This document shows positions 16,877 through 24,768 of a stretch of DNA of 64,000 nt, piece by piece. The stretch lies in contig DAINQU010000011.1 of the NCBI GenBank assembly GCA_036742455.1, forward strand, positions 28,125 to 92,124. Reading direction: 5' to 3'. How positions within the stretch are numbered: the stretch's first letter is position 1; each line of letters opens with the position of its first letter. The DNA comes from CAIKZZ01 sp036742455 (GTDB lineage Bacteria > Pseudomonadota > Gammaproteobacteria > Steroidobacterales > Steroidobacteraceae). Position numbers and translations under genes: made by a program. The notes beneath the pieces are model-generated. The model made no database searches. It saw only the letters and a list, made by a program, of their open reading frames with translations, and was not told the DNA's origin.

Positions 16877-18750
16877 GCCGACCCCAACAGCAGTCGATTC
16901 ATGCGTCGCACGAAATCGGCCGGCTCCGCCAATTGCCCGCCCTCGGCCAACGTTGATTGGTCAGCCAGCAACAAGGCAAGGTCGCGGAATTCAGCGTCGT
17001 CCTGCGTCGCCTCGAGGCGCGCGATCAGCGGGTGTGACGGATTGATCTCGAGCGTCGGCTTCTGGGCCGGAGGCGCTTGGCCCGCCGCCTCCATAAGCCG
17101 CCGCATTTGACCGCTCAGTTCTCCCGCGGCCCTTACCAAACAGGCCGGAGATTCCGCGAGCCGTTGCGTTGCCTTGACCCCGGCCACCCGATCCGCCAAC
17201 ACGTCCACCAACCGATCGCAGAGCGCATCGGCGCCTTGTTGGTCGGTGGCGGGCTCCGCCGGCACCAAATCGCCCAGGTCGAGATCACCGGCGGCGACAT
17301 CTTGAAACGGCTTGCCATCGAATTCGCCGAGATACCCGAGCATCCACTCATCAATACGATCGTGCATCAGGATCACTTCCACGCCGTGCTTGCGGAGGCG
17401 CTCCAAGTGCGGGCTGTGACGCGCGGCATTCCAGGTTTCAGCAGTCAGATAATAGATGTGCTTCTGACCACTCTTCATCCGGGACAAATAGTCGTCCAAC
17501 GACTGGTCCTGCTTCTCGGCGTCCGTGTGCGTTGAGGCAAATCGCAGCAATTTGGCGATGCGTTCGCGATTCGCAGGATCCTCGGCAATGCCTTCTTTAA
17601 GAACCTGGCCAAACTCCTTCCAAAACGTCGCGTATTTTTCCGGCTCGTCCTTAGACAACTTGGTCAAAAGATCGAGCACACGGCGGGTGATGCCGGCTCG
17701 CATGGCCTCTATTTCAGCATCCGTCTGGAGCAATTCTCGCGAGACATTCAACGGCAGATCGCTTGAGTCCACGACGCCCTTGACGAAGCGAAGGTACAAC
17801 GGGAGGAATTGCTCGGCATCGTCGAGGATGAACACCCGCTTCACATACAACTTCAGCCCGCGCGACCCGTCCCGATTCCAGAGATCAAAAGGAGCGTGGG
17901 ACGGGACGTAGAGAAGGGTGGTGTATTCGCGCTTGCCCTCGACACGGTTGTGAGACCAACCGAGTGGCGGCGTGAAATCGCGCGCCACCGTTTGATAAAA
18001 TTCGTTGTATTCCTCGTCCTTAATTTCATTGCGCGGGCGAGTCCAAAGCGCCTGCGCGCTGTTCACGACCTCGCGTTCGGCGGCCTCATCGTCTTGGGTG
18101 CTCGCCTTCGGCAACCGCACCGGGAAGCCGATGTGGTCGGAATAACGTTTTACCAGGCTGCGCAGCTTCCAAGCATCGGCGAACTCGTACGCATCCTCCT
18201 TGAGATGGAGGACAACTCGGGTGCCACGTGTCGGCAACTCCACGGATTCGATGGAGAACTCGCCGTTACCATCGGACTCCCAATGCACGCCGTCGGCTGG
18301 CGACGCTCCCGCTGCGCGGCTAAAGACCTCAACGCGGTCGGCCACGATGAACGCAGAATAGAAACCCACACCAAACTGGCCGATCAGTTGCGCATCCTTC
18401 TGCTGATCGCCCGACAGTTGTGACAGAAAGTCTGCCGTGCCGGATTTAGCGATAGTGCCAAGGTGGGCTATCACCTCGTCCCGAGTCATTCCGATGCCCG
18501 AATCGGTAATGCTGAGGGTGTGGCCGTCCTTATCGAAATCGATATCAATTACCAAATCGGCCGAGTCGCCCAATAGTGAACTGTCGGCCAGTGAGCGAAA
18601 GCGTAATTTATCGCACGCGTCGGACGCATTGGAGATCAACTCTCGGAGAAAAATCTCTCTGTTCGAATACAGTGAATGAATCATGAGGCGAAGCAGTTGC
18701 TTCACCTCGGTCTGAAAGCCACGGGTTTCACGCGTCTGGGTATTGGTCAT
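16864..18750 (-). CDS. htpG: Molecular chaperone HtpG (Hsp90)
   Basis: 628 aa (E. coli 624). GHKL ATPase domain: REIFLRELISNASDACDKLRF, DSGIGMTRDEVIAHLGTIAKSGT and QLIGQFGVGFYSAFIVAD; middle domain with YVKRVFILDDAEQFLPLYLRFVKGVVDSSDLPLNVSRE; C-terminal dimerisation region ending in RMNRLLLG. Folds and stabilises client proteins in the cytosol in an ATP-driven cycle. A sigma32-like promoter lies about 55 bases upstream, and the stop codon sits in a perfect inverted repeat shared with the FKBP gene leader. Confidence 0.97.
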   Translation of the reverse strand: MTNTQTRETRGFQTEVKQLLRLMIHSLYSNREIFLRELISNASDACDKLRFRSLADSSLLGDSADLVIDIDFDKDGHTLSITDSGIGMTRDEVIAHLGTIAKSGTADFLSQLSGDQQKDAQLIGQFGVGFYSAFIVADRVEVFSRAAGASPADGVHWESDGNGEFSIESVELPTRGTRVVLHLKEDAYEFADAWKLRSLVKRYSDHIGFPVRLPKASTQDDEAAEREVVNSAQALWTRPRNEIKDEEYNEFYQTVARDFTPPLGWSHNRVEGKREYTTLLYVPSHAPFDLWNRDGSRGLKLYVKRVFILDDAEQFLPLYLRFVKGVVDSSDLPLNVSRELLQTDAEIEAMRAGITRRVLDLLTKLSKDEPEKYATFWKEFGQVLKEGIAEDPANRERIAKLLRFASTHTDAEKQDQSLDDYLSRMKSGQKHIYYLTAETWNAARHSPHLERLRKHGVEVILMHDRIDEWMLGYLGEFDGKPFQDVAAGDLDLGDLVPAEPATDQQGADALCDRLVDVLADRVAGVKATQRLAESPACLVRAAGELSGQMRRLMEAAGQAPPAQKPTLEINPSHPLIARLEATQDDAEFRDLALLLADQSTLAEGGQLAEPADFVRRMNRLLLGSASTP

Positions 18751-18805
18751 CGGTCTGCCCCGGTCGTTAAATACATGCCGCCGCCGTCATTGGGCGGCAG
18801 CCGCG

Positions 18806-18835
18806 AGATTGGGGGCAGCCGGCGTCGGATTCAAG
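18806..18835 (-). promoter_or_regulatory. Sigma32-like heat-shock promoter of htpG
   Basis: On the minus strand, CTTGAA (18835-18830), about 15 bases, then CCCCAATCT (18814-18806), close to the sigma32 consensus CTTGAAA / CCCCATNT with one extra A. Transcription would begin about 50 bases before the htpG ATG. Matches known heat induction of htpG in other bacteria. Confidence 0.55.
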
Positions 18836-18853
18836 AGGCGATAGCGATCGCCT
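18836..18853 (-). other. Hairpin after the small basic protein gene
   Basis: Seven-base-pair stem AGGCGAT / ATCGCCT with a four-base loop, just past the stop codon at 18858. There is no T-run, so termination is uncertain. It directly abuts the htpG -35 element. Confidence 0.4.
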
Positions 18854-18857
18854 CGGC

Positions 18858-19040
18858 TTAGCGGCTCGGGTCTTCCAACGCTTCCCAACCGGACTTCATC
18901 TGGTCGGACCAGCGTTTGTAGGTGGTATACGTCGGCAAGGTACGTGTAATCGCGCCGTGGCGGACGGCCGCAGTCTTGACGGCCGTCCCGGCGAGGGCAC
19001 CGACGCCTTTGCGGGCGCGGGAAACTTTTCGTGTGGTCAT
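18858..19040 (-). CDS. Small basic protein of unknown function
   Basis: 60 aa: a strongly basic N-terminal tail (TTRKVSRARKG), a short Ala/Gly segment, then a more conserved-looking ending TYTTYKRWSDQMKSGWEALEDPSR. I do not recognise a family. It lacks a signal peptide. The upstream ribosome site is weak (AGAG about eight bases from the ATG; GGAAG further away). It lies 104 bases after the L,D-transpeptidase gene. The coding call rests on composition and position, with no better ORF in the region. Confidence 0.45.
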   Translation of the reverse strand: MTTRKVSRARKGVGALAGTAVKTAAVRHGAITRTLPTYTTYKRWSDQMKSGWEALEDPSR

Positions 19041-19144
19041 GGCACTCTACTTCCCAGTTGAGGCCACACGATAGGAATTGTCGGCGCAGACCGGGAGGAA
19101 CTGCATCACACGCGCCCCGGAACCACGTCACGGTTTTCGACAAT

Positions 19145-19663
19145 CTAGGGTCGAATCTCGATGGGCGTGTCCACCCGGGTCAACAGCCACACTTCCAACA
19201 TATCGTCGTTGGTGAGCGCGATACAGCCATTCGTCCAATCGTTGCGCAAGTAGTATTCGGTAGAGTGCTTAGGAACGTTCGGCAGGCCGTGGATCATGAT
19301 GGCCCCACCGGGCTCCCGATGACTTCGTCGCGCCCTCTCCTGATCGTCTCGGTTGGGATAGGACACGTGTATGGATAAGAAGTACTCGCTCTGGGGATTT
19401 TTAGCATCGAGCCGATACTCACCCTCCGGCGTCCGGAAGTCGCCCTCTTGCTCTTTGTGTCCTTTGGGATCCAATCCCAACCAAACGCGGAACGTCCGGA
19501 ACGGCACACCGGCCCGCATCAGATACAAGCGCCGCTCGCTCTTAACGACGACGACTCGGTCGGCCATCGGCAGCGCATCGCTCACTGCTTCGGCGCGTCT
19601 CGGCAGCAGAGCTGTCGCAACAACCGACAGCCCCCCGATCAGAAGCGCACGCCTAGAATTCAT
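19145..19663 (-). CDS. L,D-transpeptidase (YkuD) family protein
   Basis: 172 aa exported enzyme. The N-terminus SRRALLIGGLSVVATALLPRRAEA is a signal sequence with a twin-arginine-like SRRALL. The YkuD domain has RRLYLMRAGVPFRTFRVWLG, the conserved MIHGLP histidine and the catalytic cysteine in NDWTNGCIALTNDD. Family members cross-link peptidoglycan 3-3 or attach lipoproteins. Overlaps the preceding lipoprotein gene by 11 bases and belongs to a mltD-lipoprotein-LDT unit. Confidence 0.9.
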   Translation of the reverse strand: MNSRRALLIGGLSVVATALLPRRAEAVSDALPMADRVVVVKSERRLYLMRAGVPFRTFRVWLGLDPKGHKEQEGDFRTPEGEYRLDAKNPQSEYFLSIHVSYPNRDDQERARRSHREPGGAIMIHGLPNVPKHSTEYYLRNDWTNGCIALTNDDMLEVWLLTRVDTPIEIRP

Positions 19664-20024
19664 CGACCGTTATATCCGCGCAAGTCCGATTGCCAGCGGC
19701 GCTCTGCGCTCGGAGAACGTATCGATGCCCGCGGCGTGCGTCGATAACGAGCGGAAAGCGCACCGCGGCGTGATTGGCCATGACACAGTCCGCGAGAACC
19801 TCGTGGTGACCTGGAAGCACCTCGACGCGTGAATAGCCGAACCGAAGAACGACGTCATCCACTTTGCGAATCACGGCCTTGATAGGCACCCCGGAAGTCA
19901 CTTGGGGTGCCCCAACGATGACAGCGAGATCGTCCTTCGCCAACTCCGGACCACGGTAGGCCCGCTCCGTCTCACACCCCACCAAACACAGCATTACAGC
20001 GATACCCAATACGCGTCGAATCAT
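19653..20024 (-). CDS. Putative small lipoprotein
   Basis: 123 aa. The signal peptide ends in a lipobox, MLCLVGC, so Cys17 should be lipidated. The rest is a compact beta-rich domain without a family name known to me (VVLRFGYSRVEVLPGHHEVLADCVMANHAAVRFPLVIDARRGHRYVLRA); the VLPGHHEV...RFPL...GHRYVL pattern resembles small envelope PEGA-like domains, as inference. Two further cysteines (DCV and TCAD) may form a disulfide. It overlaps mltD by ATGA and the transpeptidase by 11 bases. Confidence 0.8.
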   Translation of the reverse strand: MIRRVLGIAVMLCLVGCETERAYRGPELAKDDLAVIVGAPQVTSGVPIKAVIRKVDDVVLRFGYSRVEVLPGHHEVLADCVMANHAAVRFPLVIDARRGHRYVLRAQSAAGNRTCADITVDEF

Positions 20025-22225
20025 GGCTTGCTTCCTTTGCCGGCTGGCGCAGCCGAATCAACGACTTGCACTTGAGGTAGGTTGACTGAGCTGCCGACCC
20101 GAACAGTCGAAAAGTCGATATCCGGATTGTATTGCCGCAACAGCCAGACCGGAATTTGCCCTTTTTGAGTCAGCGTCCACAACGTATCACCCGCTTGCAT
20201 CGCATGGCGAGCGACCCCGACGAGTCGATGTGTTGCGAAGTAGTTAGCTTCAATCTTTCGATGATACTCAACCCGACGTGACTCGAATCCGGCGGCATCA
20301 ACGCCGACTAACTCGACTTTGATCCGATGGCCGAGGACCATCGAGTCACTCGCCTTCAGATGATTCAAGACGCGCAATCGGTCGGCGGAGACGCCACCCC
20401 ATTTTGCGAGCATGCCCAACGTCTCCGCCGCTTGGACGACTACCGTGCCTTTGCTCACAGAGTAGTCTGCCGGATCCTCGCCACCCTCTTGCCGGTCGCG
20501 TGCCCACGGCGTGCTCTCGTCGGGACCGGTCGCCCCACTCGGGGCGGCGACGGCCCGCGATGAGGCTACCGTTGACGGGGGCGTAGCGTCACGATGAGCG
20601 GATTCTGTCGTCACGCCCGTGTCTTGTAATCGCAACTTCTGCCCTTCACGCACGAGATCCGCGCGAGCGATTCCGTTGAGCGCTAGCAGAGAAGAGACAG
20701 ACACACCGTTGGCATGCGCGATGCTCGACAGACTCTCCCCATGGGCCACAACGTGAACGTCGGGGTGGGTCTGCGCCGAAGTCGGCGCAGGCACTGTGGC
20801 TACCGGCGGAACTGGGGCTGGCGTGGGAACAGTGGGGGCATCGCTCGCCGCCGGCGGTGAGCCGGACGGCAGTGCCTCCGGCGGGGCCTCAGGCAATGAC
20901 CCGCTGGGTGGCACGCGCAAGGTCATCCCAGGATGCACGTCGCGGCTCGAAATGTGGTTGTACTCCGCCAACTCTTTCGTACGCAAACCGTATTGCGTAG
21001 CGATTCGATCCAGCGTGTCGCTACGACCGACCGTTACGGATCGCTCTTTCCCAGCGTCTTCCCGCGCAGAGGATCCCAACTTTGCCAATAACCGACCTGC
21101 GTCAACGCCCGCCGGCACTCGTAATTCGTAGCCTCGTGGGACGGGACGCCGCCCCTCCCAGATCGGCTCCAGTAGCGACAAATTGAGCGCACGTAGCGTG
21201 TCACGGTCCGTACCTAACGTCTTTTCGAGCGCCTGGGCCGGCATGAGGGCGGGCAGTCGAACGGTACGACTATCATCGTGCGGCATTCGGTCCACGCGCC
21301 CGAAAAAACGGTCCGCATTGCGGTCGACATTCAGCGCCGCCAAAAACGAGACGTAGAAATTACGTGATGCAAAACCGAAGGTGTGCCCCTGGTAATTCCG
21401 GACAATGGTCGTAATGTCGTCCGTGCCCAATTCTTCCTTCGCGCGACGCATGCCACCGGCACCGTGGTTCCATGCGGTGAGCGCTAACGGCCACGTGCCC
21501 AGAATCGAGTAGTTAATATTGAGAAATTGCGCAGCGGCCAGTGTCGATTTGTAGGGGTCCAACCGTTCATCGACCGTGCCGTCGACGCGAAGCCACCGCT
21601 TGCCCGTACCCCGCATGAATTGCCAGAGTCCCGCCGCACCGACTTTTGAATACGCTCGCGGATTGAAAGACGATTCCACGTGCGGTAACGCCGACAATTC
21701 ACCCGGAAGCCCTTCGCGCCGCAGCGTTTCTTCAACGTGTTTTTCCCACGCGCCCGAGCGCACGAGGCCTTCCCGAAATCGATCGGACTGGCCTAACTGG
21801 AAGCGCACATGGTCCGCGGCGTCGGTTAACGCCTCATTAGAAACCGTCGGCGGGAAGAGCGATAAAACTCGCCGCTCATCGTCGGAAAGCTCGTCGCGAT
21901 TACCGGTTCCCAAGTGTCGCAAGATTCGTTCGTAGTGCGCCCTAACCGTATCGACGAGGTTCGACCGCTCCTTACTGGAGAGTCCAGGAGGAAAGTTCAA
22001 CTCTTCGTAGATGACATCGAGGTGTCGATCGTCGTGCAGCAATCCGCCGTGCGTACTGACCTTGGAGTAAATGCGCTCCCAAAATTGCACATCCGGCTCG
22101 AGCGCCGCCGGACGGGGAAACTGGGCCGGATCGGCCACCACGGTCGCCGTCCATGCGAGCGAAAGCACCCCCACGACGCCCGTACATACTTTCAACACTC
22201 TGGCGCTCACGGCGGGGATGGTCAT
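20021..22225 (-). CDS. mltD: MltD-like LysM lytic transglycosylase
   Basis: 734 aa. Signal segment VLKVCTGVVGVLSLAWTATVVA, then an SLT domain with catalytic Glu in SALPHVESSFNPRAYS and GLWQFMRGTGKR. Four LysM-like peptidoglycan-binding repeats follow, e.g. TVGRSDTLDRIATQYGLRTKELAEYN, HGESLSSIAHANGVSVSSLLALNG, and MQAGDTLWTLTQKGQIPVWLLRQYNPD; a Pro/Ala-rich linker joins the first two. Cleaves murein strands to 1,6-anhydro ends. ATG 22225 is chosen because GGAGG lies six bases before it. The usual MltD is about 450-550 aa; the extra length is in the LysM part. First gene of a three-gene cell-wall unit. Confidence 0.9.
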   Translation of the reverse strand: MTIPAVSARVLKVCTGVVGVLSLAWTATVVADPAQFPRPAALEPDVQFWERIYSKVSTHGGLLHDDRHLDVIYEELNFPPGLSSKERSNLVDTVRAHYERILRHLGTGNRDELSDDERRVLSLFPPTVSNEALTDAADHVRFQLGQSDRFREGLVRSGAWEKHVEETLRREGLPGELSALPHVESSFNPRAYSKVGAAGLWQFMRGTGKRWLRVDGTVDERLDPYKSTLAAAQFLNINYSILGTWPLALTAWNHGAGGMRRAKEELGTDDITTIVRNYQGHTFGFASRNFYVSFLAALNVDRNADRFFGRVDRMPHDDSRTVRLPALMPAQALEKTLGTDRDTLRALNLSLLEPIWEGRRPVPRGYELRVPAGVDAGRLLAKLGSSAREDAGKERSVTVGRSDTLDRIATQYGLRTKELAEYNHISSRDVHPGMTLRVPPSGSLPEAPPEALPSGSPPAASDAPTVPTPAPVPPVATVPAPTSAQTHPDVHVVAHGESLSSIAHANGVSVSSLLALNGIARADLVREGQKLRLQDTGVTTESAHRDATPPSTVASSRAVAAPSGATGPDESTPWARDRQEGGEDPADYSVSKGTVVVQAAETLGMLAKWGGVSADRLRVLNHLKASDSMVLGHRIKVELVGVDAAGFESRRVEYHRKIEANYFATHRLVGVARHAMQAGDTLWTLTQKGQIPVWLLRQYNPDIDFSTVRVGSSVNLPQVQVVDSAAPAGKGSKP

Positions 22226-22332
22226 TCGTCCTCCAACTAAACAACCCATTATACAAGGCGCTGTTCTGCAGATGGGCCTCGACGGAGCGCTATGGGTCTA
22301 GAATAGAGGCGAACGACTCGGAGACCCGGACC

Positions 22333-22782
22333 ATGGACACGCCGAACACCGACATCGCGCTGATTGCCCACTCGATCCAGCTGTCTTTGGCGCCCGTGTT
22401 CTTGCTCTCCGGCATCGGCGTCCTTTTGGGTGTATTGACGAATCGCCTAGCGCGCATCGTCGATCGCGCGCGGCCGCTCGAAGACCGCCTAAGCCACGTG
22501 GACGGAGCAGCCGCAGAAGCCCTGCACAGGCAACTGAGCATCTTCGCGCGACGGGCGCGCTTGATGAACGCATCCATCACGTTGGGCGTCGTGTCCGCAC
22601 TACTCATCGCCACCGTTGTCGCGCTTCTCTTTTCCAGCGCCTTCATTCGTTTCAATCTGGCCGTTGCGGTCTCGGCTTTGTTTATCGCCGCGATGTTCAG
22701 CCTCGTCGTGGCGTTGGGGGCATTTTTGGCCGAAATCCGCATCGCGACCGCGACGTTGCGCATTGGCCGTGGGCCGCATTAG
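22333..22782 (+). CDS. DUF2721 family membrane protein
   Basis: 149 aa with three or so hydrophobic segments: SLAPVFLLSGIGVLLGVLTN, a charged loop ARIVDRARPLEDRL, ASITLGVVSALLIATVVALLF and NLAVAVSALFIAAMFSLVVALGAFLAEIRIA. The family has no assigned role. The frame is open upstream, but ATG 22333 gives the expected N-terminus and is preceded by GGAGACCCGG. Divergent from mltD. The following 204 bases hold no gene I can support. Confidence 0.88.
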   Translation: MDTPNTDIALIAHSIQLSLAPVFLLSGIGVLLGVLTNRLARIVDRARPLEDRLSHVDGAAAEALHRQLSIFARRARLMNASITLGVVSALLIATVVALLFSSAFIRFNLAVAVSALFIAAMFSLVVALGAFLAEIRIATATLRIGRGPH

Positions 22783-22986
22783 TACCTGGAGTGTGCGCTC
22801 GGATCTCCGCGTCGCTGAGCATCGCCGCTCTCGCTGCTGAACAAGAATCGGCCCAGACCCCGGTGAGCCGGACTATGCATCCCTACGCAGGCTGTGATAA
22901 GTCTAGCGACAGGGGGGTTCGGCACGCTGACTTGTCAGTGCGCCGCCCTTGGTTCGTCCTCTGACGCATCCAAGGAGTTAATTTTT

Positions 22987-23976
22987 GTGAAGTCACGCGA
23001 GACTGAGACCGTACGCCGCATCGTACTGTTGCGCCCGAATCACCGGCTTGGAAATGCGCTGCTGCTTACCCCCGCCCTGAACGAACTCGCCCGACAATAC
23101 CCGGAGGCGTCCGTGGATGTCGTTACGAGCGGGCGTGCCGGGGCCGCTGTGTTCGCCGGATTGTCGAACGTCGCGGACGTACTGAGCTTTCCGAGACTGA
23201 GCTGTCGGTCCCCGCTTGCCACTCTGCAGGCGTTCTCGGACCTGCGAAGTCGCAGCTATGATCTTGCCATTGACCCGATGCCTCACTCTCGGTCCGGGCG
23301 ATTTTTGTTATCCGCCGTCAATGCCCGCGAGCGCGTCGGATACGCCGACGGATGCTACATTCGCGACCGCGTACTCACGCGCTCGACGAACGTCCGGCAT
23401 GCGCCGAAAAGTTACGCTGCCATTCCGGTGCATCTGCTTCGGCACACCAGCAGCACACCGGGAAATTCGACGTCGAACTCAGCCCCTGCCTGCCCACAGA
23501 TCGCGTTATCCGCCGCTGAACGCCGGCACGGCGCACAGTTTCTGAATGCTCCGACCGGAGGACAGATCACATTAGCCGTCTTTGCCAATGCCACCGGCTC
23601 AAAGTGCTATTCCCCAGAGTGGTGGCGTGCCGTCATCGAGCGCATTCGCCAACCCATCCCGAATCTGAACGTCGTCGAATTTGTGCCGGATGACAACAAT
23701 CCCCGGCTCGCCGGCCTCGCTCAGCCGAAATTTACACGCGATTTGCGCCTACTGGGCGGCGCGTTGGCCGCCGCCTCGTTGGTCGTATCGGCCGATTGCG
23801 GCGTCATGCATCTTGCCGATGCAGCCGACGCGTCCGTACTGGGTCTGTTTAAGACGACCGATCCGCTGGTCTACGGGCCCCGCAATGCAAGATCCACCTG
23901 GATGAGCGCTGCCGACTCGAATCCTGCGGAGGTCGCCGCCCGCGTTGAATCTTTACTGCGCGAACGGCGCATCTAG
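22987..23976 (+). CDS. Glycosyltransferase family 9 (heptosyltransferase-like)
   Basis: 329 aa. GT9 pattern: IVLLRPNHRLGNALLLTPALNELARQYPEASVDVVT at the N-terminus, YDLAIDPMPHSRSG in the middle, and LAAASLVVSADCGVMHLADAADASVLGLFKTTDPLVYGP near the C-terminus. Such enzymes add heptose or related sugars to lipopolysaccharide core at the inner membrane. GTG 22987 is taken as start because AAGGAG lies ten bases before it; an ATG at 22894 is possible but has no ribosome site. No other LPS gene is adjacent. Confidence 0.85.
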   Translation: MKSRETETVRRIVLLRPNHRLGNALLLTPALNELARQYPEASVDVVTSGRAGAAVFAGLSNVADVLSFPRLSCRSPLATLQAFSDLRSRSYDLAIDPMPHSRSGRFLLSAVNARERVGYADGCYIRDRVLTRSTNVRHAPKSYAAIPVHLLRHTSSTPGNSTSNSAPACPQIALSAAERRHGAQFLNAPTGGQITLAVFANATGSKCYSPEWWRAVIERIRQPIPNLNVVEFVPDDNNPRLAGLAQPKFTRDLRLLGGALAAASLVVSADCGVMHLADAADASVLGLFKTTDPLVYGPRNARSTWMSAADSNPAEVAARVESLLRERRI

Positions 23977-24000
23977 CGAGCGGCGCTCTTCGCCGATATA

Positions 24001-24027
24001 AAAAAAGGCCACCCGTAGGTGGCCTTT
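24001..24027 (-). terminator. Bidirectional rho-independent terminator
   Basis: Stem GGCCACC / GGTGGCC with a four-base loop. On the minus strand it is followed by seven T, ending the nrdJa-nrdJb transcript; on the plus strand by TTTAT, weaker, ending the GT9 gene. Confidence 0.9.
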
Positions 24028-24050
24028 ATCGACGGTCGACACAACCGCTC

Positions 24051-24767
24051 TCAACCGCACTTAGAGTCCCCGCAATTGAGGCAGGTCATGCAACCGTCCA
24101 GCATGATCACTGCCGGAGTGCTGCACTTGCCGCAGAGCTGGGCGCCCTCCGGGTAATGACCTTTGGACAGCGCATCCAACTGCTTGTTGCGCGACTCGAA
24201 CTCTTCACGCTTCTGCGCGATCAGCTTTTTGCGATGCTCGTCCAGCTCCGGGACGGCCAACACGCCGATCGTCTGAAGATGCTTCTCAATCACGTAACCG
24301 AGTTCGGCAATGATTGATGGCATGAATTTTCCGCCCGGCTGCCAATAGCCACCGCGCGGATCAAACACCGCCTTGAGCTCTTCCACCATGAACGAGATAT
24401 CGCCGCCTTTACGAAAAACGGCCGAAATGATTCGGGTCAACGCCACGATCCACTGGAAGTGATCCAAATTCTTCGAATTGATGAAAATTTCGAACGGTAA
24501 GCGGCGCTCACTGTCCGTACCCTCATTCAAAACGATGTCATTGATCGTGACATACATGGCGTGATCGGACACTGGCGTCTTGATCTTGTAGGTGGAACCG
24601 ATCAAGACGTCCGGACGCTGCATGCGCTCATGCAACTGAACGACGTTACTGACCGCTTTGGCCGCCGCCAATGCCTCGACCTTCTTCTCTTCAGCCGCTT
24701 TGGCAGCCGCCACATCGGCCGGCTTTTCAACGCGATACTTCGTGATTTTCTTGTTGATCGTATGCAT
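24051..24767 (-). CDS. nrdJb: NrdJb, C-terminal component of split class II ribonucleotide reductase
   Basis: 238 aa, separate C-terminal subunit of the B12-dependent reductase, as in Pseudomonas. N-terminal ITKYRVEKPADV with an Ala/Lys/Glu coiled segment, then a TSCPD-like domain (MYVTINDIVLNEGTDSERRLPFEIFINSKN, TRIISAVFRKGGD, ELKAVFDPRGGYW) and a zinc-ribbon tail CGKCSTPAVIMLDGCMTCLNCGDSKCG, probably used for redox shuttling. Starts 1 base after the nrdJa stop; ATG 24767 gives the usual N-terminus. Confidence 0.93.
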   Translation of the reverse strand: MHTINKKITKYRVEKPADVAAAKAAEEKKVEALAAAKAVSNVVQLHERMQRPDVLIGSTYKIKTPVSDHAMYVTINDIVLNEGTDSERRLPFEIFINSKNLDHFQWIVALTRIISAVFRKGGDISFMVEELKAVFDPRGGYWQPGGKFMPSIIAELGYVIEKHLQTIGVLAVPELDEHRKKLIAQKREEFESRNKQLDALSKGHYPEGAQLCGKCSTPAVIMLDGCMTCLNCGDSKCG

Positions 24768-24768
24768 G

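Noticed and set aside
18787..19143. 118-codon minus-strand frame over the small basic protein gene
   Set aside because: Rich in Arg, Pro and Cys with no domain; the 60-codon frame in the same place is more protein-like.
22783..22986. GT9 gene starting at ATG 22894
   Set aside because: No ribosome site before it, and the extra 31 residues do not look like a GT9 N-terminus; GTG 22987 has AAGGAG.
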